Source: Sphingobacteriales bacterium 44-15 (GTDB lineage: Bacteria; Bacteroidota; Bacteroidia; Chitinophagales; Chitinophagaceae). Taken from it: a DNA stretch of 40,201 bases. Positions 8,131 through 16,472 of this stretch are shown here, in pieces. The stretch is from positions 1 to 40,201 of the forward strand of contig MKWG01000039.1 in NCBI GenBank assembly GCA_001899685.1. Reading direction: 5' to 3'. A program made the translations under genes and the position numbers. The number at the start of each line of letters is the position of its first letter. Position 1 is the first letter of the stretch. The notes below the pieces were generated by a model that ran no database searches, was not told the DNA's origin, and was given only the letters and a program-made list of their open reading frames with translations.

Positions 8131-9219
8131 ATGCAGGTAATCCTTGGAATTATTTATCATTTTATAGGCGGTTTTGCATCAGGTAGCTTTTATATTCCTT
8201 TCAAAAAAGTCAGGGGCTGGGCCTGGGAAAGTTATTGGATCGTTGGTGGCCTTTTTTCATGGCTCATCGTTCCGCCTCTGGCGGCTTATTTGACCATACC
8301 TGATTTCTCCGCGATCATAAAAAGCACCGGTGGAAGCATACTTGCGTTGACCTATTTATTTGGTGTACTGTGGGGTATAGGAGGGCTTACCTACGGATTG
8401 GGAGTAAGATATCTTGGGGTATCGCTTGGGAGCAGCATTATCCTTGGGCTGTGTATGGTATTCGGTGCGCTTATTCCTTCCATATTCTATAATTTTTTCC
8501 CAAAAGAAGGAAAGGATACCTTCAGCATGCTTATTCACTCCCAATGGGGGTTGACAGTAATAGGAGGTCTGCTGATATGCGTGTTTGGAATTGTACTATG
8601 TGGCAAGGCCGGTATGATGAAGGAAAAAGAACTGAAAATCATAGGCACTGATCCTCATGGCGTCGAGGCAAGCACAGAATATAAATTTGGGCTGGGGCTA
8701 TTTGTTTCGATCATTTCGGGAATCCTGAGCGCATGTTTCAATTTTGGCATAGAGGCAGGTAAATCGATGGCCGATGTGGCAAACAATTTATGGAAAGCAG
8801 GGCATCCGGGGCAGGGAGAATTTCTTTTCCAGAACAACATTATCTATATTGTTATTCTCTGGGGTGGGTTGACCACCAACTTTATATGGTGCATGATCCT
8901 GAATTCCCGGAATAAAACATTTGGAGATTATACTAATAAGAAGACCCCGCTATTCTCTAATTATATTTTTTCTGCTTTGGCAGGGATCACCTGGTTTCTC
9001 CAGTTTTTCTTCTACGGGATGGGTGAGAGCAAAATGGGTAATGGCGCCAGTTCCTGGATACTGCACATGGCTTTTATCATCCTGGTGGCTAATGCATGGG
9101 GAATTGTTTTAAAAGAATGGAAGGGGGTAAGCAACAAAACAAAAACAACTATTATATCCGGTATTCTTGTGATCATTATTGCCGTGCTGGTAGTGGGGTA
9201 CGGCAACTCATTGAAATAA
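8131..9219 (+). CDS. rhaT: L-rhamnose/H+ symporter
   Basis: The 362-residue polytopic inner-membrane protein has about ten hydrophobic segments spread over its length, matching the RhaT family (E. coli RhaT has 344 residues). Family sequence is clear from the start: GIIYHFIGGFASGSFYIP, FKKVRGWAWESYW, LFGVLWGIGGLTYGLGVRYLG and SLGSSIILGLCMVFG. It takes up L-rhamnose with protons. It is the first gene of the rhamnose block, followed after 28 bases by the aldolase/dehydrogenase fusion, which supports the substrate assignment. Confidence 0.93.
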   Translation: MQVILGIIYHFIGGFASGSFYIPFKKVRGWAWESYWIVGGLFSWLIVPPLAAYLTIPDFSAIIKSTGGSILALTYLFGVLWGIGGLTYGLGVRYLGVSLGSSIILGLCMVFGALIPSIFYNFFPKEGKDTFSMLIHSQWGLTVIGGLLICVFGIVLCGKAGMMKEKELKIIGTDPHGVEASTEYKFGLGLFVSIISGILSACFNFGIEAGKSMADVANNLWKAGHPGQGEFLFQNNIIYIVILWGGLTTNFIWCMILNSRNKTFGDYTNKKTPLFSNYIFSALAGITWFLQFFFYGMGESKMGNGASSWILHMAFIILVANAWGIVLKEWKGVSNKTKTTIISGILVIIIAVLVVGYGNSLK

Positions 9220-9247
9220 ATTAATTGATACATTTAAATAATGTTTT

Positions 9248-11368
9248 ATGGCATCTGCTGTTACAAAGAATTTTAAGCACGTAAGTTATTTGTGGGATGA
9301 AGCGAAAGCTGCAGCCCTGGCCGGCGACGAAGTGGCATTGTTGATTTACCGTTCCAATTTGCTGGGAGCTGATCTCCGGCTCACTAATTACGGAGGGGGA
9401 AATACTTCCTGCAAAGTGATCAGCAAAGATCCACTGACAGGGAATGAGACCGAAGTAATGTGGGTGAAAGGATCCGGCGGCGACCTTGGCACGTTAAAGA
9501 AATCGGGACTGGCTGCATTATACGTAGAGAGGCTCAGGAGCCTGAAAAATGTTTACCGTGGTGTGGAGCATGAAGACGAAATGGTAGAATTGTTTAATCA
9601 TTGCATTTTCGATCTTGCATCCAAGGCGCCTTCTATTGATACGCCATTGCACGGTTTCCTGCCTTTTAAGCATATAGATCATTTGCACCCTGATGCAGCT
9701 ATAGCCATTGCGGCTGCTAAGGATGGCAAGCGTATTACTAAGGAGTTGTTTGATGGTAAAATCGGCTGGGTAGAATGGAAGCGTCCGGGTTTTGAGCTTG
9801 GCTTAAAAATGAAAGAGTGCCTCGATGAAAATCCCGGGATACGTGGTATAATGCTGGGCTCGCATGGTTTGTTTACCTGGGGAGATACGGCTTACGAAAG
9901 CTATGTAAATACGCTTGAAGTCATTGAAACCTGTGCAGACTATCTTGAAAAAAACATAAAGAACAAACCGGTATTTGGTGGGGCAAAAATACAGTCTTTG
10001 CCTAAACAGGAGCGGTTGGACAAAGCCGCCGCACTTGCGCCAACATTAAGAGGTTTCTGCTCTTCCGCAGTTAAAATGATTGGTCATTTTACAGATGACG
10101 ACCGGGTGCTGGAATTTATCAACTCAAAAGACCTTGACCGGCTGGCGCCGATGGGTACAAGCTGCCCCGATCATTTTTTGAGAACAAAGATCAGTCCGCT
10201 GGTGCTGAATCTTGCTCCTGAAGAATCTGTGGCTGACATCGCCGCAGTGAAGTCCAAACTTGCACCCCAGTTTGAAGCATATCGTAAAATGTATGCTGAG
10301 TATTACGAAACGTGCAAGCATCCCAATAGCCCGGCAATGCGTGATGCAAATCCCGTGGTGATCCTGTATCCCGGCGTAGGTATGTTTACCTTTTCAAAAG
10401 ACAAGCAAACGGCAAGAGTTGCTGCTGAGTTTTATATCAATGCCATTAATGTAATGAAAGGCGCTGAGGCAGTCTCCGAATATACTTCGCTTCCCCGCCA
10501 GGAGGCATTTAATATTGAATACTGGTTGCTGGAAGAGGCAAAGTTGCAACGTATGCCAAAACCAAAGCCATTGAGCGGGCGCATTGCACTGATAACAGGC
10601 AGCGCCGGTGGTATAGGTAAAGCTATAGCGCAAAAATTTGCTGATGAGGGCGCCTGTGTTATTCTTTCTGATAATAATCCTGAAAGGCTGGAAGAAGCAA
10701 AGGGCGAGTTCAACAAAAAATACGGCAAGGATGTATTTACCGGCGATATATTAGATGTAACAAATGCCGCTACTATTGCGAAAACCATTCATACAGCCGT
10801 GCTGGCATTTGGAGGTTTGGATATTGTGGTCAACAATGCAGGCTTATCTATTTCAAAAGCGCTCGAAGATCATACTGAAAAAGACTGGGATCTGTTATAT
10901 GATGTGCTGGTAAAAGGTCAGTATCTCGTTACCCAGCAAAGTGTTGAGGTGATGCGCAAGCAAAATATGGGTGGAGATGTATTGAATATCGTAAGCAAAA
11001 ATGCATTGGTAAGCGGGCCAAATAATGCCGGGTATGGTTCTGCAAAAGCAGCGCAGTTGCACCTTTCTAGGCTCAACGCTGCTGAATTAGGCAAAGACAG
11101 GATACGCGTGAACGTTGTAAATCCGGATGCTGTGATCTCAGGAAGTAATATATGGAGCGGAGGCTGGGCTGAAGGTAGAGCGAAAGCTTACGGGATCACC
11201 GTTGAGGAGCTGCCTAAATATTATGCAGGCCGCACATTGCTTAATGAAATAATTTTGCCTGAAGATATAGCCAATGCCTGCTTTGCTTTTGTAGGAGGAT
11301 TATTGAATAAATCAACGGGTAATGTACTAAATGTGGATGGTGGGGTAGCGATGGCGTTTGTGAGGTAA
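9248..11368 (+). CDS. rhaEW: Bifunctional rhamnulose-1-phosphate aldolase / L-lactaldehyde dehydrogenase
   Basis: The 706-residue fusion has two domains. The N-terminal half (about 25-300) is a class II aldolase domain with the metal-binding and catalytic segments PLHGFLPFKHIDHLHPDAA and GIMLGSHGLFTWG; it cleaves L-rhamnulose-1-phosphate to dihydroxyacetone phosphate and L-lactaldehyde. The C-terminal part (about 440-706) is a short-chain dehydrogenase with TGSAGGIG near 449-456, NNAG, and YGSAK (Tyr near 595); in this family it oxidises L-lactaldehyde to L-lactate with NAD. The fusion is the known RhaEW arrangement. It sits in the block rhaT-rhaEW-rhaM-rhaI-kinase. A repeat-filled gap of about 290 bases separates it from rhaM. 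Confidence 0.93.
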   Translation: MASAVTKNFKHVSYLWDEAKAAALAGDEVALLIYRSNLLGADLRLTNYGGGNTSCKVISKDPLTGNETEVMWVKGSGGDLGTLKKSGLAALYVERLRSLKNVYRGVEHEDEMVELFNHCIFDLASKAPSIDTPLHGFLPFKHIDHLHPDAAIAIAAAKDGKRITKELFDGKIGWVEWKRPGFELGLKMKECLDENPGIRGIMLGSHGLFTWGDTAYESYVNTLEVIETCADYLEKNIKNKPVFGGAKIQSLPKQERLDKAAALAPTLRGFCSSAVKMIGHFTDDDRVLEFINSKDLDRLAPMGTSCPDHFLRTKISPLVLNLAPEESVADIAAVKSKLAPQFEAYRKMYAEYYETCKHPNSPAMRDANPVVILYPGVGMFTFSKDKQTARVAAEFYINAINVMKGAEAVSEYTSLPRQEAFNIEYWLLEEAKLQRMPKPKPLSGRIALITGSAGGIGKAIAQKFADEGACVILSDNNPERLEEAKGEFNKKYGKDVFTGDILDVTNAATIAKTIHTAVLAFGGLDIVVNNAGLSISKALEDHTEKDWDLLYDVLVKGQYLVTQQSVEVMRKQNMGGDVLNIVSKNALVSGPNNAGYGSAKAAQLHLSRLNAAELGKDRIRVNVVNPDAVISGSNIWSGGWAEGRAKAYGITVEELPKYYAGRTLLNEIILPEDIANACFAFVGGLLNKSTGNVLNVDGGVAMAFVR

Positions 11369-11369
11369 T

Positions 11370-11656
11370 AGTGGTAAGTGATAAGTCGTAAGGGGTAAGG
11401 TATAGGGTGTAAGGTATGAGGAGTAAGGTGGTAAGGCGATAAGGATTTTTTGAACTGAGCGGTAATACTACTATTGGGCTGCTGTTGCGTCGCACTCTTC
11501 TACTTTCTGTTCGTTATTGAGCCTATCGGTGGGTGTCTTCACCCACTGAAAAAGTCTGGTGGGCGAAGACACCACCAGTAAAGAATAAACATTACTGTTT
11601 TTCTTTGCGGGCTTTGCTCGTTGCGCACTTTGCGTGAAAAAAAATAGAATCACAAT
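11370..11656. repeat. Repeat-rich gap inside the rhamnose block
   Basis: The gap contains no gene. On the left (about 11370-11440) are AAGTGATAAGT/GTAAGG-type repeats of the same family as in the 23S-5S spacer. On the right are two hairpins built on a shared GTGGG/GTGTCTTC theme: GTGGGTG/CACCCAC at 11529-11546 and CTGGTGG/CCACCAG at 11556-11578. An AT-rich stretch with an A-run leads to the rhaM start. The hairpins have no long T-run, so they are not clear terminators. Confidence 0.65.
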
Positions 11657-11971
11657 ATGCAACGCAGGGCTTTCATAATGAAATTGTATAAAGGCTTTGA
11701 GGCAGAATATAAAAGGCGCCATGATGAAATATGGCCTGAATTGCAGGCATTATTAAAGCAAACGGGCATTCAGGAGTATTCTATCTTCCTGGACGAACGT
11801 ACCAATAATCTGTTCGGATACCTGCAGATAGATGATACGCTGGCGATAGATGAACTGCCAAAGCATCCTGTTATGCAACGCTGGTGGAACTATATGAAAG
11901 ACATCATGGAAACTAATGCCGACGCTTCGCCAGTAAGTATTCCATTGAAAGAAGTATTTTATATGCCATAA
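11657..11971 (+). CDS. rhaM: L-rhamnose mutarotase
   Basis: The 104-residue protein catalyses alpha/beta anomer exchange of L-rhamnose, feeding the isomerase. The length is standard for RhaM. Conserved segments are at the start (MQRRAFIMKL, matching the family's MIRKAFVM-type beginning), RRHDEIWPEL with the catalytic His at about 22, YSIFLDERTNNLFGYLQ, and MQRWWNYMKDIM with the Trp pair. The ATG at 11657 is preferred to the internal Met at residue 8 because the family N-terminus is complete only with it. rhaI begins 13 bases after its stop. Confidence 0.93.
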   Translation: MQRRAFIMKLYKGFEAEYKRRHDEIWPELQALLKQTGIQEYSIFLDERTNNLFGYLQIDDTLAIDELPKHPVMQRWWNYMKDIMETNADASPVSIPLKEVFYMP

Positions 11972-11984
11972 AAATTATCACGAT

Positions 11985-13259
11985 ATGCAGGTAGAAAAAT
12001 ATACTACAGACAGCCATAATGAAGCATTACTGAAGGAGCATAAACGCAGGCTGGACTATATTACAGCAGCCGTAAATGATGCGGAAAAGATCATCCAAAA
12101 GCTCACAGCATTCCAGGTAGCTATTCCCAGTTGGGCGTTGGGTACCGGCGGCACGCGTTTCGGACGGTTTTCCGGGGGCGGTGAACCGCGCAACCTGGAA
12201 GAGAAAATTGAAGATATCGGTTTGCTGCACAAGTTAAATCAATCCAGCGGGGCTATATCACTACATATTCCCTGGGATATTCCTGAGAATGCGTCGCATA
12301 TTAAAGCGCTGGCAGCCCAGAACGGACTGCGTTTTGATGCAATGAATTCCAATACTTTCCAGGATCAGCCGGGACAGGAGCTGAGCTATAAATTCGGCTC
12401 TTTGCAAAACGTAAATAAGGCTATCCGTCAGCAGGCCATTGACCACAATATTGAAGTGATAAAATACGGCATTGAATTAGGCTCTAACTCATTGACCGTA
12501 TGGTTGTCGGATGGTTCATGTTTCCCGGGTCAGTTGAATTTCAGGGAAGCATTCCAGCATACGTTGAGTGGATTGCAGGAGATATATAAGGCGCTTCCTG
12601 CCGATTGGAAAATATTTGTAGAATATAAAGCTTACGAGCCTAATTTCTATTCCACCACCGTTGGCGATTGGGGACAATCATATTTGTATTCAAGCAAGCT
12701 TGGACCGAAAGCATATACGCTGGTTGACCTTGGTCATCATTTGCCCAATGCAAATATCGAACAGATCGTTGCGCTGTTGCTGATGGAAGGAAAGCTGGGC
12801 GGTTTTCATTTCAATGATTCCAAATACGGAGATGATGATCTGACAACCGGTAGCATTAAGCCGTATCAGCTATTCCTCATCTTTAACGAGCTTGTAGAAG
12901 GCATGGATGCCAAAGGTATGGATCATGTGTCGGATATGGGTTGGATGATAGACGCCTCGCATAATGTAAAAGATCCGCTGGAAGATCTGCTGCAATCTGT
13001 AGAGGCTATTATGTTAGCTTATGCGCAGGCACTGTATGTTGACAGAAAAGCATTAAAAGATGCGCAGCAAAATAATGATGTAGTGGCAGCACAGGAAATA
13101 TTGCAAAATACTTTCCGTACTGATTTGCGGGTTCTTGTGGCCGAAGCAAGATTACGTGCAGGCGGCGTACTTGATCCTTTAGCGTTCTTCCGTAAAGAAA
13201 AAATACGGGAAAAGCTGATTAAGAGCCGCGGATCCAAAACAGTGGCAACAGGACTATGA
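11985..13259 (+). CDS. rhaI: L-rhamnose isomerase (RhaI type)
   Basis: The 424-residue TIM-barrel isomerase converts L-rhamnose to L-rhamnulose. It resembles the RhaI-type enzymes (L-rhamnose catabolism isomerase) and not E. coli RhaA. Visible features are PSWALGTGGTRFGRFSGGGEP near 46, and metal- and substrate-binding segments FVEYKAYEP, LVDLGHHLPNANIEQI, GFHFNDSKYGDDDL and DMGWMIDASHNVKDPLEDLLQS, all typical of this group. It is co-transcribed with rhaM (13-base gap). Downstream, before the kinase, lies another AAGTGATAAGT repeat. Confidence 0.93.
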   Translation: MQVEKYTTDSHNEALLKEHKRRLDYITAAVNDAEKIIQKLTAFQVAIPSWALGTGGTRFGRFSGGGEPRNLEEKIEDIGLLHKLNQSSGAISLHIPWDIPENASHIKALAAQNGLRFDAMNSNTFQDQPGQELSYKFGSLQNVNKAIRQQAIDHNIEVIKYGIELGSNSLTVWLSDGSCFPGQLNFREAFQHTLSGLQEIYKALPADWKIFVEYKAYEPNFYSTTVGDWGQSYLYSSKLGPKAYTLVDLGHHLPNANIEQIVALLLMEGKLGGFHFNDSKYGDDDLTTGSIKPYQLFLIFNELVEGMDAKGMDHVSDMGWMIDASHNVKDPLEDLLQSVEAIMLAYAQALYVDRKALKDAQQNNDVVAAQEILQNTFRTDLRVLVAEARLRAGGVLDPLAFFRKEKIREKLIKSRGSKTVATGL

Positions 13260-13260
13260 T

Positions 13261-13292
13261 AGTGGTGAGTGGTAAGTGATAAGTGGTAAGTA
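13261..13292. repeat. AGTGGTAAGTGATAAGT-type intergenic repeat
   Basis: Three tandem-like copies of GTGGTAAGTGATAAGT variants begin two bases after the rhaI stop. They are the same family as at 352-420 and 11370-11440. They fill the space between rhaI and the kinase. Confidence 0.7.
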
Positions 13293-13393
13293 GACGCAAG
13301 GCATGTTTTGCGCCTATAGGGAATAAGGTATAAATATCCTGACACGCATTTTTAATCTAAAATTTCAAATCTCAAATTTTGTATCTTCCCGAC

Positions 13394-14767
13394 ATGAGAG
13401 ACGCTTTGCCTGTTATAGCTGTATATGATATTGGAAAAACCAACAAAAAAGTTTTTCTGTTTAATGAAGATTACGAGATAGTGTATGAAAAAAGTACAAA
13501 TCTGGAAGAGATAACAGATGAAGATGGTGACGCCTGCGAAGACGTATATGCGCTTACAGACTGGGTGAAAGAATCGTTTGAAGCAATACAGCAGTTAAAA
13601 GAGTTTGATATAGTTGCGGTAAACGTAACGGCTTATGGTGCCAGCCTTGTGCACGTAGATGCCGCAGGCAAACCAGTGGCGCCTTTGTATAATTATCTTA
13701 AACCCTATCCTGAAAATTTGCAAAAGACATTTTACGAAAAATACGGAGGCGTAGTTAAAGTGTCTCAGCATACGGCTTCACCTGTGCTTGGCAGCTTAAA
13801 TTCCGGCATGCTGCTGTACAACATTATGAAAAACAAGCCGCAGATTTTTGAGAAAATAAAATATTCGCTTCATTTACCGCAGTATATCAGTTCATTGCTC
13901 ACGGGTAAATTCTGTTCAGATATTACGAGTATTGGCTGCCATACCATGTTGTGGGATTTTACAAAGATGGCATACCATGACTGGGTATACCAGGAAGGCA
14001 TAGCCGGAAAGTTAGCGCCTGTACAATCGGCCGATGATACTATTGATGTGATAATACGAAAAGGAAAGGTAAGGATGGGGATAGGATTGCATGACAGCTC
14101 TGCCGCGCTGATACCTTACCTGCTAAATTTTAAAGAACCATTTGTGCTATTGTCAACGGGCACGTGGTCAATCAGTTTAAATCCGTTTAATGACAGTCCT
14201 TTAACCGAAGATCAGTTGAAACAGGATTGCCTGTGCTATCTTACTTATAAAAAACAACCTGTTAAAGCCTCCCGTTTATTTGCGGGTTATGAACATGAGC
14301 AACAGGTAAAACGACTTGCTGAACATTTTGACAAGCCTGCTAATTATTATACCACTGTTAAGTTTGATAGTCGTATTGCTTCAGGCCTGCAGGCTGATCA
14401 ACAAGAGCTATTACGGGCAGACGGGCAGATCACAGCATTTTCTTCAAGAGATATTGCATCTTTCTCCGGCTATGAAGAGGCCTATTACCAGTTGATCGCG
14501 GATATTATCAGCCGGCAGATCATGTCTACCAAACTGGTATTAGAAGGAAGCCGTGATATAAAGCGCATTTTTGTAGATGGCGGGTTTGGTAAGAATCCGG
14601 TATATATGCATATGCTGGCTGATGCCTTTCCCGATATAGAAGTATATGCCGCATCAGTAGCGCAGGCTACGGCAATGGGCACGGCTTTATCTATACATGA
14701 TCATTGGAACAACAAAGCGCTTCCAGCGAATATTATTGATTTGATGTACTACCATAGTAATAAATAG
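13394..14767 (+). CDS. rhaB: Rhamnulokinase-like FGGY carbohydrate kinase
   Basis: The start is set at the ATG at 13394 (457 residues); the reading frame extends five codons upstream only through a TTG. FGGY kinase features are the first phosphate motif VYDIGKTNKKVFLF near the N-terminus, the catalytic Asp in GIGLHDSSAAL, STGTWSISLNPF, and the C-terminal adenosine/phosphate segment FVDGGFGKNPVYMHML. The family includes rhamnulo-, fuculo- and xylulokinases. Its place directly after rhaI argues for L-rhamnulose phosphorylation, which would supply the RhaEW substrate. A -7-like element TATCTTCC at 13382-13389 lies just 4 bases before the ATG, which hints at a very short leader. The family is certain; the exact substrate is inferred from context. 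Confidence 0.85.
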   Translation: MRDALPVIAVYDIGKTNKKVFLFNEDYEIVYEKSTNLEEITDEDGDACEDVYALTDWVKESFEAIQQLKEFDIVAVNVTAYGASLVHVDAAGKPVAPLYNYLKPYPENLQKTFYEKYGGVVKVSQHTASPVLGSLNSGMLLYNIMKNKPQIFEKIKYSLHLPQYISSLLTGKFCSDITSIGCHTMLWDFTKMAYHDWVYQEGIAGKLAPVQSADDTIDVIIRKGKVRMGIGLHDSSAALIPYLLNFKEPFVLLSTGTWSISLNPFNDSPLTEDQLKQDCLCYLTYKKQPVKASRLFAGYEHEQQVKRLAEHFDKPANYYTTVKFDSRIASGLQADQQELLRADGQITAFSSRDIASFSGYEEAYYQLIADIISRQIMSTKLVLEGSRDIKRIFVDGGFGKNPVYMHMLADAFPDIEVYAASVAQATAMGTALSIHDHWNNKALPANIIDLMYYHSNK

Positions 14768-15170
14768 ATATTGGGGATTAAGTCCCCTAAGAACATAGCC
14801 TGTACGAAGTCAGAGACTTCGTACAGCAGACTGCAGAGATAAATAATCATACCTGTAGAACATGGGATATATCAATGGGGCTCCAGCGAAAGAATGGATT
14901 ATTTGTAAACTGAATCGAGAGGAACGAAGCGATCTGTTTCACCAGGAGACTGTTTCACCGCAGTAATGTACCTCTTCGTGTGAAGTGTCCTGCATGCGGC
15001 TCGCAGTGATGTCGCAAGAGTGCAGCGTATTCGCAGGCTTGTTTCGCTTAGAGTTGCCAACCCCGGAGATGGGCATTCTCAGACTGATACGATCTTATTA
15101 AAGGTTAGCAGCCTTGCGGAAATCTGAAATGTATCCAAATGAACGAGGAGCAAAAAAGCGTTGATCCTGC
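14768..15170. other. Long non-coding gap with hairpins
   Basis: No gene was recognised in these 403 bases. There are two hairpins close to the kinase stop: GGGGA/TCCCC at 14773-14787 and a perfect 11-bp stem, CTGTACGAAGT at 14800-14810 with ACTTCGTACAG at 14816-14826. Neither has a T-run. Further on is a GAGGAACGAAGCGATCTG segment of a type common between genes in Bacteroidota, followed by a second copy of CTGTTTCACC. The rest is unassigned and could be decayed sequence. Confidence 0.6.
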
Positions 15171-16319
15171 TTATTGAATATAATTCCTGTAAAGCACCTG
15201 TGCTGCGCCTTTTAAAAGTGGGTTCCATCCGTCTACCTGCTCCTTATTGCATCCATTTGTTATTAATACAAGCCCGAATTTTTCTTCAGGGCTGAAAAAC
15301 ATAGCACTGTACAATCCATACGCAGATCCGGTATGTCCTTTGAGCACTTTACCGGGAATGAATGTATCCGTAGTCCACAATGCCAATCCGTATTTTTCAT
15401 TCAGGCTGACTGCAGTTTGCATCTGTTGCGCGCTTTCCCTGCCAATGATCTTTATGCCATTGCAGGTGCCCATATTCATGTGCATCTGCATATACAGGGC
15501 AAGATCATGTGCAGAAATCTTCATCCCACCGGTGGGCGAAAATACAGGTGTGGAGTAGCCGGCTTTGTAATGCTTTATCTCTTCCCGTCTCGGGTTGTAC
15601 GCTTCTGTAGCGAGTATATAGGTTTGAGTAGCAGAATCATATTCATATAAACCGGCAAATAAAGATTTATCCAGTGAGTCGATACAATAGCCGCCATATA
15701 AGTGTAAAGGCTCCAGAATATGGTTTATCACGTATTGATCAAACCGCTCGCCGCTTATTTTTTCAATTACAGCTCCTGCCATATTGAAATTAAGATTGCA
15801 ATATCTGTAGCCGCCTCCGGGAGGATAGTCGCTATAACATGCTGCATAATTGGGATTAGTATCGGGATTAATTACGTCCAGGTTAAAGTATCCCTGGCTG
15901 TCATTAATGCTCGAGGTATGGGAAAGCACCATTTTTAAAGTGATCACAATACCAGGGTATTTTGGATTGCGCACGGTAAAGCCTATCAGCCTGCTGAAGT
16001 CGTCATCAAGAGAGAGCTTGCCGGCTTCTGCCAGTTGCATGATGCTTGTTGCCGAAAAAGATTTGGAGATAGAAGCGATCCGGAAAATGTCCCGGGTTTT
16101 TAGCTTTTTCCTATTCTGCAGGTCCTTCCATCCAAATGCGTGGGTATATACGATTTCATTGTTTTTTACTACTGCTACAGAGAGCCCGACAGCATTATAT
16201 TCCTTCATCAGTTTTTTAATTTCTCTTTTGGGATGAGAATGCTGGGCATATATTTCAGACTGTCCTGCTGCCAGCAGCCAGCACATGAGGAACGTTGCTT
16301 TACATATTATTGCTTTCAT
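15171..16319 (-). CDS. Serine beta-lactamase-like hydrolase (class C / DD-peptidase family)
   Basis: The 382-residue secreted protein has a signal peptide at about 1-25 (AAGQSEIYAQ end). All three motifs of the penicillin-recognising serine hydrolase fold are present: SISK with Ser83 and Lys86, YCN at 173-175, and HTG at 329-331 in the position of KTG. Such proteins are annotated as beta-lactamase-related and include D-aminopeptidases, esterases and DD-carboxypeptidases as well as true class C enzymes. HTG in place of KTG is common in the esterase/peptidase members, so resistance activity should not be assumed. It is a single-gene unit, divergent from the LacI-type regulator. Confidence 0.88.
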   Translation of the reverse strand: MKAIICKATFLMCWLLAAGQSEIYAQHSHPKREIKKLMKEYNAVGLSVAVVKNNEIVYTHAFGWKDLQNRKKLKTRDIFRIASISKSFSATSIMQLAEAGKLSLDDDFSRLIGFTVRNPKYPGIVITLKMVLSHTSSINDSQGYFNLDVINPDTNPNYAACYSDYPPGGGYRYCNLNFNMAGAVIEKISGERFDQYVINHILEPLHLYGGYCIDSLDKSLFAGLYEYDSATQTYILATEAYNPRREEIKHYKAGYSTPVFSPTGGMKISAHDLALYMQMHMNMGTCNGIKIIGRESAQQMQTAVSLNEKYGLALWTTDTFIPGKVLKGHTGSAYGLYSAMFFSPEEKFGLVLITNGCNKEQVDGWNPLLKGAAQVLYRNYIQ

Positions 16320-16401
16320 ACCGGAATAGTACTATTGATGATCTCGGGAAAGAATCTTAACTTGCAGGCTCTTTCTCAAGGGTTTAGGGTTGAAACTAAA
16401 G

Positions 16402-16431
16402 GGGCTCCATTTCTATGGAGCTCAATTTTTT
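16402..16431 (+). terminator. Terminator-like hairpin upstream of the LacI-family gene
   Basis: A 9-bp stem with one G-T pair (16402-16410 with 16415-16423, loop TTCT) is followed by AATTTTTT. It lies about 40 bases before the regulator start, where no upstream plus-strand gene exists closer than the kinase at 14767. It may insulate the regulator from read-through or act in regulation. Confidence 0.5.
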
Positions 16432-16459
16432 GGTGATCGGTTACTCTAAAATACAATTT
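16429..16459 (+). promoter_or_regulatory. Possible promoter of the LacI-family regulator
   Basis: TTTG at 16429-16432 is followed after exactly 19 bases by TACAATTT (16452-16459), a two-mismatch match to TAnnTTTG. The implied start site would be only a few bases before the ATG at 16473. The evidence is weak. Confidence 0.35.
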
Positions 16460-16472
16460 TTAAAAGTATGCT

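Noticed and set aside
11370-11440. Possible CRISPR-like or tandem array
   Set aside because: The repeat units are short, degenerate and not separated by regular unique spacers. No cas gene is present.
14800-14826. Intrinsic terminator of the kinase gene
   Set aside because: The stem is strong, but no T-run follows, so it is recorded only as a hairpin in the non-coding gap.
15171-16319. Antibiotic-resistance beta-lactamase
   Set aside because: The SxxK, YxN and HTG motifs are shared with many esterases and peptidases; HTG in place of KTG and the lack of mobile context do not support calling resistance.
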